Made by a program: the position numbers and the translations under genes. From Acidimicrobiales bacterium (GTDB lineage Bacteria; Actinomycetota; Acidimicrobiia; Acidimicrobiales; VFJN01): 64,000 nt of DNA. Shown one piece after another: positions 26,256 to 35,271 of the stretch (position 1 is the first letter of the stretch; every line of letters starts with the position of its first letter). The notes below the pieces were generated by a model. It had not been told where the DNA came from. It was given only the letters and a program-made list of their open reading frames with translations, and searched no databases. Location: positions 44,161 through 108,160 of the forward strand of contig DATHJB010000172.1 in assembly GCA_035316325.1 (NCBI GenBank). The letters are read 5' to 3'.

Positions 26256-28930
26256 AGGTCTCGGAGGGTGCTGAGGTCGGGGCGGCGGGTGGCGTGGAGG
26301 GTCCAGCGTCCGGCGGCGACGGTGGCCGCGGCGGCGGTCGCGGCCACGGTCGCCAAATAGCCGACCGGCACGGCGAGGTGCGCCGGTGGCGGGTCGAAGA
26401 CGCCGGTGAGCACCTTGACCAGCATCGACGAGAGGGCCCAGCCTCCGATCGCCCCGGCAGCGAGGCCGCCGAGCCCGACGACGACGGCCTCGGCCCAGAC
26501 GAACAGCGCGAGCTGGCGGGGGCGGGCGCCGAGCGCGGTGAGGACGGTGAAGCTGCGGCGCCGTTCGGCCAGGCCCAGGGCGAGGCTGAGGCCGGTGGCG
26601 GCGACGGCCAACCCGAGGGCGAGGCCGAGCTCCACCTTCGTGAGCCCGGCCAGGTCGACGCTGGTGAGGCTGGAGCCGATGATGCGCCGGCTGGAGGTGA
26701 TGTCGGTGACCTGGGCGTCGGTGCCCACCAGGTGACGGATGCGGCCGGCCACCGCCGCGGTGTCGTGGCCGCCGGTGTCGACGAGGAAGGTGCCCACGGC
26801 GTCGCTCCCGGTCCGCTGGGCGACGTAGTCGGCGTTGGCGACGACGAAGCTGTCGCTGGGGGCGGTGGGGAACTCCTTGGCGACCCCCGCGTAGTGGAAC
26901 GGCACGTCGACGTAGTCCTTGGTGCGTCCGTCCTGGAGCCGCAGCGTGAGCGGGTCGCCGAGCTCGAGTTGGAAGTCGTGGACGGTCTCGAGGCTGACGA
27001 GCACGCTGTCGGGCTTCCGGCCCAGGGCACCCATCAGCTCCGTCGCGGTGCCGCCGGCGAAGTAGGCGTCTTGCAGCGACGTGGCCGACGCGACCGTGGC
27101 GGTGCGGACGCCGTAGAGGTCCTGGAGGTCGGCGCCGACGTAGGCGTAGCGGTGCTGGAGCGGCTCGACGCCCCGGACGCCGGGCACGCTCGAGAGCTCA
27201 TCGGCCGCGGCCGGGCCGACGGCGACGCCGGGCGACTCGGTGACGGTGACGTCGGCGCCGTTGGTCAGCTTGGCGTCGACCTCGGCCTGCTGGCGGTACG
27301 TGGCGTTGAAGGTCGCCGTGGAGGCGGCGAACGCGGCGGTGAGGCAGACCAGCGCGGCGGCCCGGGCCAGCAGGCGCCGCTGTCGTGACAGCACCGCGGC
27401 GACCGAGCCGCCCAGGCTGCCGCCGAAGACGCGGGCGGCCCGGGCGACGAGCGGCCGGCCACGGTCGAGGAGCAGCTCGCCCAGGCTCCAGGCCCCGAGG
27501 CCGAGCCCGATCCAGAGCAGCGCGGGGCCGGCGAACGCCCAGTAGCTCACCGAGATCGTGGGGACGCCCTCGGGTGCCAGCACGAGCGCGTAGCCGCCGC
27601 GGCTGGTGAGCCAGAACACGAGGCCGCTGGCGGCGAGCGCCCCGAGCGACGCCAGGGCGAGGCCGTGGCGCCGCACCCCGCCACGAGGTCGGTCGGCGCG
27701 CCGGACGGTCCGGCGGGCCGCGGTCACCGTGGTGCTCGTGGCGTCGCGCCAGGCGGGTAGGGCGACGGTGACCGCCGCGATGGCCAGCCCGGCCCCGGCC
27801 GCCCCGGCGGCCCAGCCGACGGCGGACGCGGTGCTGGCGCCGAAGCGGGCGCTGCCGAACGCGGCGGCGCCGATCGCGGCGGCGGCACCCAACCCGACGA
27901 GGGCGCCGAGTCCGCCGACGAGACCGGCTTCGAGCAGGCCGAGCTGCACCAGCCGGCGGGTCGTGGCCCCCCGGGTGCGCAGCAGGGCCTGCTCGTGGCG
28001 GCGGCGGTCGGCGCCCGCCCCTGCGATGCCGGCGGTGAGGAGCGCGGCGAGCACCGCGCCGGGCAGCCCGAGGAACACGAACAGGACCTGGGCGTAGAGG
28101 GCGTCGGCCCGGGCGGCGCCGAGGGTGGCGGCCAGGTTGTCGCCCACCAGCGCGCCGCCGGCCAGGCGGGCCTCCAGGTTGCGGGCGTGGCCGGTGACCG
28201 CGGTGTAGGCGGCTGCGGGGTCGGCGGGCAGGTGGTGGTCGAGCCGGGCGTGGACCTGGGTGCGGACCAGCGTCGGGCTCACGGTGGCGAGCGGCTCCAT
28301 GAGCCGGGCGAAGTCGCCGGAAGGGAGGAACACGACGTTGTCGGGTGGGGCCTGGGGTTGGGCGCCCACCGGTGCGCCGACGGCCTGGAACAGCGAGTCG
28401 GCCTGGACGGGGTCGACGATCCCGGTGACGGTCACGTCCACCGGGGGGAGCCCGGCGCGGCCGATCGTGACCGTGCCGCCAGGAGCCGCGTGCAGGTTGG
28501 CGGCGGTCTGCTGGGCCAGCAGCACCCCGGTGTCGGTGCCGGCCAGGGTGCGGAGCTGGCCGGGGAACACGTCGCGGTAGCCGTCGGGCAGGCCGACGAC
28601 GACACCGCCGCCGGTGGTCTGGGTCGACGTACCGGTGACGGTCGTGAGGCCCGTGGTGTCGGCGAGGGTGACCGGCAGGGCGTCGACGACACCGGGATCG
28701 GAGCCGACCGCGGCGATCACGGTGGCCGGGTCGGTGCCGGGCTGGGACTCGACCTGCCAGTCGACGGCCACGTCGCCCACCGCCCGGTGGGTCATGCTGG
28801 CCTTCGACGCCGACAGGAAGACGCCGAGCGATGCCAGCAGCGCCACCGCGACGGCCACGCCGGCCGCCGTCGCGACGAGCCGTCCCCGACGCCGGGCGAG
28901 CAGGCCCCGCAGCCAGATCAGGCCGACCAC
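26252..28930 (-). CDS. FtsX-type ABC permease with two MacB/LolC-like modules
   Basis: An 892-residue membrane protein. One N-terminal helix is followed by a large extracytoplasmic domain, a block of helices near residues 280-400, a further helix pair near 425-490, a second extracytoplasmic region, and a C-terminal helix trio from about 765. FtsX-like loops (RTRGATTRRLVQLGLLEAGL and LTALGARPRQLALFVWAEA) occur in both halves. It starts at GTG 28930, overlapping the ATPase by 13 bases. These permeases move lipoproteins, lipids or peptides by mechanotransmission, driven by MacB-type ATPases such as the two encoded immediately upstream. Confidence 0.92.
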   Translation of the reverse strand: MVGLIWLRGLLARRRGRLVATAAGVAVAVALLASLGVFLSASKASMTHRAVGDVAVDWQVESQPGTDPATVIAAVGSDPGVVDALPVTLADTTGLTTVTGTSTQTTGGGVVVGLPDGYRDVFPGQLRTLAGTDTGVLLAQQTAANLHAAPGGTVTIGRAGLPPVDVTVTGIVDPVQADSLFQAVGAPVGAQPQAPPDNVVFLPSGDFARLMEPLATVSPTLVRTQVHARLDHHLPADPAAAYTAVTGHARNLEARLAGGALVGDNLAATLGAARADALYAQVLFVFLGLPGAVLAALLTAGIAGAGADRRRHEQALLRTRGATTRRLVQLGLLEAGLVGGLGALVGLGAAAAIGAAAFGSARFGASTASAVGWAAGAAGAGLAIAAVTVALPAWRDATSTTVTAARRTVRRADRPRGGVRRHGLALASLGALAASGLVFWLTSRGGYALVLAPEGVPTISVSYWAFAGPALLWIGLGLGAWSLGELLLDRGRPLVARAARVFGGSLGGSVAAVLSRQRRLLARAAALVCLTAAFAASTATFNATYRQQAEVDAKLTNGADVTVTESPGVAVGPAAADELSSVPGVRGVEPLQHRYAYVGADLQDLYGVRTATVASATSLQDAYFAGGTATELMGALGRKPDSVLVSLETVHDFQLELGDPLTLRLQDGRTKDYVDVPFHYAGVAKEFPTAPSDSFVVANADYVAQRTGSDAVGTFLVDTGGHDTAAVAGRIRHLVGTDAQVTDITSSRRIIGSSLTSVDLAGLTKVELGLALGLAVAATGLSLALGLAERRRSFTVLTALGARPRQLALFVWAEAVVVGLGGLAAGAIGGWALSSMLVKVLTGVFDPPPAHLAVPVGYLATVAATAAAATVAAGRWTLHATRRPDLSTLRDL

Positions 28931-29628
28931 GACAGTGCCTCGGTCGTGTCGGTCGTCTCGGTCGTCTCGGTCGTTTGCAGCCGACCGTCGACCATGTGCC
29001 AGCGCTCGGCGAGTCGTTCGGCCACCGCCGGGTCGTGGGTGGTGACCAGCAGCGCGCAGCCGGTGTGCTCCGCGGTGTCGACGAGGGCGTCGACCACCTG
29101 GGCGCCGGTGCCGTGGTCGAGCTGGCCGGTGGGCTCGTCGGCGAGCAGCAGCCGGGGCCGCCCGACCAGAGCGCGGGCCACCGCGACCCGCTGGGCCTGG
29201 CCACCCGAGAGCTCCTCGGGCAGCTTCCGGGCCAGGTCGTCCAGGCCGAGGCGCTCCAGCGCGGCGAGGGCCGCGGCCTGGGCCCGGACCTCGTCGGCAC
29301 CGGCCAGGACCAGCGGCAGCGCCACGTTCTCCACCCCGTCGAGGGCGGGCAGCAGGCTGGCGGCCTGGAAGACCACGGCGACCGGCCCGGGGCGCAGCGC
29401 CCGGCGCGGCCCGAGCGCGGGCCAGTCGACGCGGCCGGCGGTCGGCTCGTCCAGCCCGGCCAGCAGGTGCAGGAGCGTCGACTTCCCCGAGCCCGACGGG
29501 CCGGTGAGCGCGATCCGCTCCCCCGCCGTGATCCGGCAGGTGGCGTCGTGCACCGCGACGACGGCCCCGGTGCCGTGGCCGAACGTACGGGCGGCGCCCT
29601 CGCAGCGGGCGACGACGTCGGCGGTCAT
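28918..29628 (-). CDS. MacB/LolD-type ABC ATPase (first)
   Basis: A 236-residue ATPase with Walker A GPSGSGKST, signature LSGGQ, Walker B RLLLADEP and H-loop VTTHD. The C-terminus ends in a threonine/glutamate run (TTETTETTDTTE) made by four 9-base DNA repeats at 28940-28975. It overlaps the second ATPase gene by four bases and the permease by 13. It partners the 892-residue permease, possibly as a heterodimer with the second ATPase. Confidence 0.94.
   Translation of the reverse strand: MTADVVARCEGAARTFGHGTGAVVAVHDATCRITAGERIALTGPSGSGKSTLLHLLAGLDEPTAGRVDWPALGPRRALRPGPVAVVFQAASLLPALDGVENVALPLVLAGADEVRAQAAALAALERLGLDDLARKLPEELSGGQAQRVAVARALVGRPRLLLADEPTGQLDHGTGAQVVDALVDTAEHTGCALLVTTHDPAVAERLAERWHMVDGRLQTTETTETTDTTEALSWSA
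28940..28975. repeat. Four 9-base tandem repeats inside the ATPase gene
   Basis: Units read TCGGTCGTG, TCGGTCGTC, TCGGTCGTC and TCGGTCGTT on the plus strand. They encode a Thr/Glu-rich tail. The array could expand or contract without a frameshift. Confidence 0.8.
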
Positions 29629-30305
29629 GCCGCCAGCTCCCCGTCGTGGAGGGCCAGGCGCCGGTCGGCGGCGTCGGCCACGGCGTCGCTGTGGGTCACC
29701 ACCAGCACGGCGGCACCGGCCGCGGTGTGGTCGCGCAGCAGGTCGACGATGCGCCGGCCGGTGGTGGCGTCGACCTCGCCGGTCGGCTCGTCGGCCAGCA
29801 GGACCGAGGGGTCGTTGGCCAGGGCCACCGCCAGCGCGGCGCGTTGGGCCTCGCCGCCCGACAGCTCGACCGCCCGGGCCCGCGCCCGCGACGCCAGGCC
29901 GAGCCGGTCGAGCAGCTCCGCCCGCCCGGCCGGGTCGTCGCGCCCGGCCAGGCGCTGGGCTACGGCGACGTTGTCGGCGACCGACAGGTGGCCGAGCAGG
30001 TTGTCGGACTGGAACAACACGCCGATGCCCCGCGCCCGAAGCGCGGCCCGCTCGGGCTCGGGACGGCGGCTGAGGCGCTCGTCGCCCAGGTGCACGCTGC
30101 CACCGTCAGGCTCGTCGAGGCCGGCGAGGCAGTGCAGCAGCGTCGACTTCCCCGAGCCCGACGGCCCGGTGACCGCCACCAGCTCACCCGCCGCGACGCT
30201 CAGCGAGACGCCCCGCAGCGCCAGGGTCTCCTCGCCGCCGGTGTGGAAGAACCGGTAGAGCCGGTCGGCCCGCAACGCTGCGGCGGGCGCAGCACCGCGG
30301 GTCAC
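29625..30305 (-). CDS. MacB/LolD-type ABC ATPase (second)
   Basis: A 226-residue ATPase with Walker A GPSGSGKST, the Q-loop GVLFQSDNLLGHLS, signature LSGGE, Walker B SVLLADEP and H-loop VVTHSD. It is coupled by 4-base overlaps to the lipoprotein upstream and to the other ATPase downstream. Two ATPases for one FtsX-type permease is unusual and suggests an ATPase heterodimer. Confidence 0.94.
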   Translation of the reverse strand: MTRGAAPAAALRADRLYRFFHTGGEETLALRGVSLSVAAGELVAVTGPSGSGKSTLLHCLAGLDEPDGGSVHLGDERLSRRPEPERAALRARGIGVLFQSDNLLGHLSVADNVAVAQRLAGRDDPAGRAELLDRLGLASRARARAVELSGGEAQRAALAVALANDPSVLLADEPTGEVDATTGRRIVDLLRDHTAAGAAVLVVTHSDAVADAADRRLALHDGELAA

Positions 30306-30925
30306 GGCCCGAACCGGACGGAGTCGGTCACGAGCTGCCAGGGGTCGACGTTGTCGGCGCCCTTCGGACCGGAGAGGACCAGGACGATCTCGTCGCCGCC
30401 GTGGAAGAGCTCGTAGCGCTCCACGTCGAGGGTGGTCGGGCCGCCGGTCACGGCGTCGGGCGGCGAGTCACCGCGATACGTGATGCGCACGGCGTCGCCG
30501 GCCGAGCGGGTGACCATCTCGACCGTGCCCGCCTCGTAGCCCGGGACGGCCTGCTCGATGGCGGGGACCTCGTCGCGCTCCGCCGAGGCGACCGTCGGAG
30601 CGGCCGCCGTGGGCCTGGTCGACAGGGCGATCGAGTTGAACTCGTCGGTGAACGTGACGGTCCCGGCGTCCTCGGTGCGCGACCAGCCCTCCGGCACCTT
30701 CACCGTGAACGACCCGTCCGGGAACTGGTACGGCACGAACACCTGGTCGTCGGGGATGTCGCCGGGCGGGCTCTGCTCCGGGGCGTTGGGCTCGACCGCG
30801 CTCGAGCCGGACGAGCCGTCGTCGCCACAGGCCGCCAGGCCGGCCAGGGACAGGGTGGTCAGGGCGGCGACGACCGTGGCGGCAACACGCCGGCGGCGGT
30901 TCGGGATCTGCGGGGTCTCGGGCAC
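30302..30925 (-). CDS. Predicted lipoprotein of the ABC exporter operon
   Basis: A protein of about 207 residues: basic N-terminus, hydrophobic stretch and lipobox LAGLAAC followed by GDDGSSGSS. The remainder resembles PsbP/LpqN-like folds (FTVKVPEGWSRTEDAGTVTF) found in actinobacterial lipoproteins. The GTG at 30925 is preferred since residues before it are not signal-like. It is first in the operon and divergent from the two-component genes; it may be a cargo or sensor for the exporter. Confidence 0.82.
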   Translation of the reverse strand: MPETPQIPNRRRRVAATVVAALTTLSLAGLAACGDDGSSGSSAVEPNAPEQSPPGDIPDDQVFVPYQFPDGSFTVKVPEGWSRTEDAGTVTFTDEFNSIALSTRPTAAAPTVASAERDEVPAIEQAVPGYEAGTVEMVTRSAGDAVRITYRGDSPPDAVTGGPTTLDVERYELFHGGDEIVLVLSGPKGADNVDPWQLVTDSVRFGP

Positions 30926-31050
30926 AGTTCGACGGTAAGGACGGGTGCGTTCGCGCCTGTCCTGCCGACGGTCAACGGACGGCAAAACCTCCGGGGCCGG
31001 GTCGCGCCCCTCCCCGGGGCCGGGGCCTGCCGCCCGTACGCTCTGTCGTC

Positions 31051-31752
31051 GTGGCCGACCGGATCCTCGTCGTCGAGGACGACCCGACGATCGCCCAGCA
31101 CCTCGAGCGGGCCCTGCTCGCCCAGGGCCACCAGGTCGCCGTCGCCGGCACCGGCCACGCCGCCCTCACCGAGGCCACGGCGCAGCCACCCGACCTGATC
31201 CTGCTCGACCTCGGCCTGCCCGACGTCGACGGCGTCGAGGTGTGCCGCGAGCTGCGCGCCGGCGGGTCGACCGCGTCCATCGTCGTGCTCACCGCCCGGA
31301 CCGCCGAGATGGACGTCATCGTCGCCCTCGACGCCGGTGCCGACGACTACCTCACCAAGCCCGTCCGCCTGGCCGAGCTGCTGGCCCGGGTGCGCGCCCA
31401 CCTCCGCCGCCCCGGACGCACCGAGCCGTCCACGGGCGTGCCGACCACCGGCCGGGTGGTCGCCGGCGACGTCACCGTCGACATCGCCGCGCACCGGGCG
31501 TTCCTGGGCGACCGCGAGCTCGACCTACGCCCCAAGGAGTTCGAGCTGCTCGCCCTGCTGGTCGCCGAGGCCGGCCGGGCCGTCACCCGGGACCGGATCA
31601 TGCACGAGGTGTGGGACGAGCACTGGTACGGCTCCACCAAGACCCTCGACATGCACATCTCGGCGCTGCGCCGGAAGCTCGGCGAGCCCGACGGTGCCCC
31701 CGACCGCATCGTCACCCTGCGCGGCGTCGGCTACCGCTACGAGGCCCCGTGA
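31051..31752 (+). CDS. OmpR/PhoB-family response regulator
   Basis: A 233-residue regulator with a receiver domain (acidic pair near 10-11, phospho-acceptor Asp53, Thr81, Lys103) and a C-terminal winged helix (LRPKEFELLALLVAEAG, then KTLDMHISALRRKLG). It starts at GTG 31051. Its stop overlaps the kinase start as GTGA. It is divergent from the exporter operon and probably regulates it. Confidence 0.95.
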   Translation: MADRILVVEDDPTIAQHLERALLAQGHQVAVAGTGHAALTEATAQPPDLILLDLGLPDVDGVEVCRELRAGGSTASIVVLTARTAEMDVIVALDAGADDYLTKPVRLAELLARVRAHLRRPGRTEPSTGVPTTGRVVAGDVTVDIAAHRAFLGDRELDLRPKEFELLALLVAEAGRAVTRDRIMHEVWDEHWYGSTKTLDMHISALRRKLGEPDGAPDRIVTLRGVGYRYEAP

Positions 31753-33047
31753 GGCGCCGCATCACCGTCACCGTGGTCGCGGTGGCGTTCGTCTCGATCG
31801 TGGCGTTCGCCATCCCCCTGGCCATCGGCGTCGGCCGCCTCTACCGGGACGAGGACGTCCTGCGGCTCGAACGGGAAGCCGAGCGCGCCGTCGCCGCCGT
31901 CCCCGAGAGCTTCCAGGCCACCGCCGACCCCGTCGAGCTGCCCCACCCACCCGACGGCATCACCACCGCGGTCTACGACCTCTCCGGCGACCGCGTGTAC
32001 GGGACCGGACCCGACCACGGCGGCCCGCTCGTGGCCGAGGCCGCCGGCGGGACCATCGCCGACGGACGCGACCGCGGCGAGCTGACCGTGGCCGCACCGG
32101 TGTTCGACGAAGAGGTCGTCGTCGCCGTGGTCCGGGCGGCGCAACCCGCCGGCGCCGCCACCGACGACGCCAACCAGGCCCGGCTCCTCATGGCCGCGCT
32201 CGCCGCCGCCGTCGTCGCCGGCGCCGGGCTGCTCGGCCTGGTCGTCGCCCGCCGCCTCGCCCGCCCCGTCGAAGCCCTCACCGCCGCCGCCACCCGGCTC
32301 GGCGAGGGCGACTTCGCCACCACCGCACCCCGCAGCGGCGTCCGCGAGCTCGACGACGCAGCCGCCGCGCTCGACCGCACCGCCCACCGCCTCGGCGACA
32401 CCCTCGAACGTGAACGACGCTTCAGCGCCGACGCCTCCCACCAGCTCCGCACCCCACTCACCCGCCTGCGCCTCGCCCTCGAGACCATCACCGTCGACGA
32501 CACCGCCGACCGCGACGCCCTCGTCGCCGAAGCACTCGACCACGCCGACCGCCTCGAAGCCACCATCGACGAGCTCCTCGCGCTCGCCCGCAACCTCCAA
32601 CCCGACCAGGCCACCACCGACCTCCGGGCCGCCCTCGACGAGCTCGAAACCCAATGGCACCAACCCTTCGCCGAGGTCGGCCGCCGCTTCGACGTGGATG
32701 TCCACCCCGACGCCACCCGAGCCGCCGTCTCCCCCGCCGCGCTGCGCCACACCCTCGACGTCCTCGTCACCAACGCCCTCCAACACGGCACCGGACGCGT
32801 CACGGTCACCACCACCCCCGCTGCTGGTGGAGCCGTCGCCATCGACGTCACCGACGAAGGCCCCGGCTTCTCCGACCCCACCGCCGCCTTCACCCGCCGC
32901 GGCCCCGACGCCACCGGCCACGGCATCGGCCTCCCCCTCGCCCGCAGCCTCATCGAAGCCGAAGGCGGCCGCCTCCTCATCACCCACCCCGCCCCCACCC
33001 CCACCATCAAGATCATCCTGCCCACGCCCGACCGACACGTCGACTGA
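31749..33047 (+). CDS. Sensor histidine kinase
   Basis: A 432-residue membrane kinase: helix at about 5-28, a short extracytoplasmic sensor, a helix at about 147-168, HAMP, the H-box SADASHQLRTPLTRL (His231), N-box VTNALQHG and G-boxes DEGPGF and GHGIGLPLA. The GTG at 31749 overlaps the regulator stop. It presumably senses envelope stress or the cargo of the divergent ABC exporter and phosphorylates the regulator at Asp53. Confidence 0.94.
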   Translation: MRRRITVTVVAVAFVSIVAFAIPLAIGVGRLYRDEDVLRLEREAERAVAAVPESFQATADPVELPHPPDGITTAVYDLSGDRVYGTGPDHGGPLVAEAAGGTIADGRDRGELTVAAPVFDEEVVVAVVRAAQPAGAATDDANQARLLMAALAAAVVAGAGLLGLVVARRLARPVEALTAAATRLGEGDFATTAPRSGVRELDDAAAALDRTAHRLGDTLERERRFSADASHQLRTPLTRLRLALETITVDDTADRDALVAEALDHADRLEATIDELLALARNLQPDQATTDLRAALDELETQWHQPFAEVGRRFDVDVHPDATRAAVSPAALRHTLDVLVTNALQHGTGRVTVTTTPAAGGAVAIDVTDEGPGFSDPTAAFTRRGPDATGHGIGLPLARSLIEAEGGRLLITHPAPTPTIKIILPTPDRHVD

Positions 33048-33224
33048 ACGCCCGTCAGGCCATCGCCAGGCAGCCGCCCCACCAGCCGGAGCTCCCTGAG
33101 GTCAACCCCCGTCGGCTGCTGGTCAGCTACGGAGACCGCGCCGGTCGCCGAACAGCCCGACGCTCCCATCCTCGTTCCCAAGGTCAGGAGCCTCCAACGA
33201 ACCCAGCACGCCTCACTGTCGTAC

Positions 33225-34073
33225 TTACCCGGTCACGTTTCCTTGGCCACGTGGCACGTCGCCGTGTCGGTTGAGGGACTGTCTAGCCTGGTACGAGACA
33301 TCGGTGCTGAATGCCTTCTGCAGGTTCGCCAGCTCGTAGCGAAGGTGCCCCTCGAGGTCTTGGTGCCGCGCGGCATTGCGGAGCGAACGCTTCGTGAGGC
33401 GAAGCGTTGCGTGGGAAATGCCAGCCAGCGACTGGCAGTAGTCCACCAGACACCCCAACAGCGCGACATCGTCGACAACCTCACCGACCAACCCGAGCGA
33501 GCGCGCCTCGACCGCGTCGATCGGCTCCACCTCAAGCAGGAGGCGAAGCGCCCGCTCGTAGCCGACCGCCTCGAGCAACGTCAACGACAGGCCACCGTCC
33601 GGTGCCCCGCCGACCCGCGCATAGCCGCTCATCAGGGTCGCCGAGGCCGCCATGATCCGAAGATCGCACGCCATGGCCAAGGCCAAGCCCGCCCCGACGG
33701 CAGGCCCGTTGATGCCGGCGACGACCGGTTTGTCGCACCTCTGGCGGATCGTCAGCAAGAAGCGGCTGATCCAACGGAGATCGTCGAGGTTGACATCCTC
33801 CTCGCTCATCCCGCTGTGGGCCTGGAGGTCTCGCTCAGCTCTCAGGTCAAGACCGGCGCAGAACGCCGAGCCGTTTCCAGTCAGCGCTATGACAGCGGTG
33901 TCCGGGTCGGCTTGCGCGTCGCTCAAGGCGTGTACCAAGCCCCAACCGAGCTCGTCGTCAAGGGCATTGCGACGGGCCGGTCGGTTCAGTCGCAGGAGGC
34001 GCACCTGTCCCCGCTGCTCGACCTCGAGCGTCGGCGAACCACCGATCCGTGAGGTGCGGGGGATCGTATTCAT
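33225..34073 (-). CDS. Enoyl-CoA hydratase/isomerase (crotonase) family protein
   Basis: A 282-residue crotonase. The oxyanion-hole segments are AFCAGLDLRAE and GPAVGAGLALAMACDL. At the second catalytic-acid position it reads GGAPDGG, with Asp instead of Glu, which is common in isomerase or hydrolase members. It starts at ATG 34073, two bases from an AT-rich operator-like site (34075-34090) shared with the divergent aldo/keto reductase. It acts on an enoyl-CoA from the catabolic island; the exact step is unknown. Confidence 0.9.
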   Translation of the reverse strand: MNTIPRTSRIGGSPTLEVEQRGQVRLLRLNRPARRNALDDELGWGLVHALSDAQADPDTAVIALTGNGSAFCAGLDLRAERDLQAHSGMSEEDVNLDDLRWISRFLLTIRQRCDKPVVAGINGPAVGAGLALAMACDLRIMAASATLMSGYARVGGAPDGGLSLTLLEAVGYERALRLLLEVEPIDAVEARSLGLVGEVVDDVALLGCLVDYCQSLAGISHATLRLTKRSLRNAARHQDLEGHLRYELANLQKAFSTDVSYQARQSLNRHGDVPRGQGNVTG

Positions 34074-35097
34074 ATATCATTGTATTATAGACGCTTTCCC
34101 GGCCCTCCAGTTTCGACGGCTCGGCCGCTCCGGCATCCAGGTCAGCGAGCTGGCCCTCGGTGCTATGACCTTCGGCCGCGAGGCCGACGAGCGCACCAGC
34201 ACCGCAATCGTCGACCACTTCCTGGCCGCCGGCGGCAACCTCGTCGACACAGCGGATCGCTACGGCGGAGGCGAGTCTGAGCGCATCGTCGGCAGGGCTC
34301 TGGTCGGACGCCGTGACGAGGTGATCCTGGCCACGAAGTTCCGCTGGCCGATGGGCAGCGGCCCGAACGACCGTGGCGGATCACGTCGCCACATCCTCAC
34401 CGCGGTCGACGCGTCGCTTCGACGGCTGCGCACCGAGTGGATCGACCTCTACCAGATGCACGCCTGGGATCCGGATACCCCACTCGAGGAGACGCTCTCC
34501 ACTCTCGACAATCTGGTGCGGCAAGGCAAGGTCCGCTACATCGGGGCCAGCAACTTCGCAGGCTGGCAGCTGGCCAAGGCGCTCGGCCTGTCAGCGCTGC
34601 ACGGTTGGGAAGCTTTTGTGTCGCTACAGCCCCAGTACTCGCTGCTCTCCCGCGACCTGGAGCTGGACCTGCTGCCACTGTGTCGACATGACGGGCTCGC
34701 GGTGCTCGCTTGGGGGCCGCTCGGTGGCGGCGTGCTCACAGGCAAGTACCTCGGATCCGGCACGGCCCCGGCCGACACCCGGGCGGGCAACGGCGACCCG
34801 GCTTCACGCCTCATCCAGCAACGCATCGACGACGAGCGGAACCGGGCGATCGTGGAGCGCCTCCTGACCGCTGCCGCGGAGCTGGGCACCACTCCGGCTC
34901 GACTCGCGCTCCGGTGGGTCGCCAGCCGTCCCGGAGTGACGTCCACCCTGATCGGCGTGCGATCCGTCGAGCAGCTGGAAGACTCGCTCGGGGCAGCCAG
35001 CCTGGATGTCCCTGCCGCGGTGCTCCAGGTGCTCGACGAGGCGTCCGAGCCACGCCTCGGCCACCCCCACGACATCGAGCGGGCGTTCCGCGAGTGA
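34054..35097 (+). CDS. Aldo/keto reductase
   Basis: An AKR TIM-barrel protein of about 330-347 residues with the catalytic tetrad in DTADRYGGG (Asp, Tyr), ATKF (Lys) and YQMHAWDPDTP (His), and the NADPH segment LIGVRSVEQLEDSL. The start is problematic. Homology begins at about LQFRRLGRSGIQVSELALG (34117 on), but no ATG, GTG or TTG lies there. The nearest in-frame canonical codon is GTG 34054, inside the divergent hydratase gene. An ATT at 34084 or a changed start codon is possible. It reduces a carbonyl or unsaturated intermediate with NADPH. Confidence 0.85.
   Translation: MRGIVFIYHCIIDAFPALQFRRLGRSGIQVSELALGAMTFGREADERTSTAIVDHFLAAGGNLVDTADRYGGGESERIVGRALVGRRDEVILATKFRWPMGSGPNDRGGSRRHILTAVDASLRRLRTEWIDLYQMHAWDPDTPLEETLSTLDNLVRQGKVRYIGASNFAGWQLAKALGLSALHGWEAFVSLQPQYSLLSRDLELDLLPLCRHDGLAVLAWGPLGGGVLTGKYLGSGTAPADTRAGNGDPASRLIQQRIDDERNRAIVERLLTAAAELGTTPARLALRWVASRPGVTSTLIGVRSVEQLEDSLGAASLDVPAAVLQVLDEASEPRLGHPHDIERAFRE
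34075..34090. promoter_or_regulatory. Predicted GntR/FadR operator, site a
   Basis: TATCATTGTATTATAG in a local AT-rich patch between the divergent hydratase and aldo/keto reductase genes. It matches site g (TATAATTGTAATACTC) at 10 of its first 12 bases. Confidence 0.5.
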
Positions 35098-35142
35098 CCT
35101 GTCGGGTTGAAGCCGTTGTCTTCCTTGGCGACGGCGGCGCAG

Positions 35143-35271
35143 TCCGGCGAGTCGTTGCAGGATCTCGTCGTCGCCGATCGTGCGGGCAATGCCGGGGCGA
35201 GGCGCATCACCAAGGCCGTCGAGGCGATCAGGAGCGAAGCGGTGCCACTTCGACACCGTCACCGACCACAC
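35143..35271 (-). pseudogene. IS630-like transposase fragment (helix-turn-helix part)
   Basis: A leftward frame reads TVSKWHRFAPDRLDGLGDAP then RPGIARTIGDDEIL, the signature of the HTH region of IS630-family transposases. No start, no catalytic DDE domain and no ends are present. It abuts the IS3-type remnant. Confidence 0.6.

Noticed and set aside
27198..29300. A 700-codon minus-strand frame across the ATPase/permease junction
   Set aside because: It is an out-of-frame reading of the real ATPase and permease genes.
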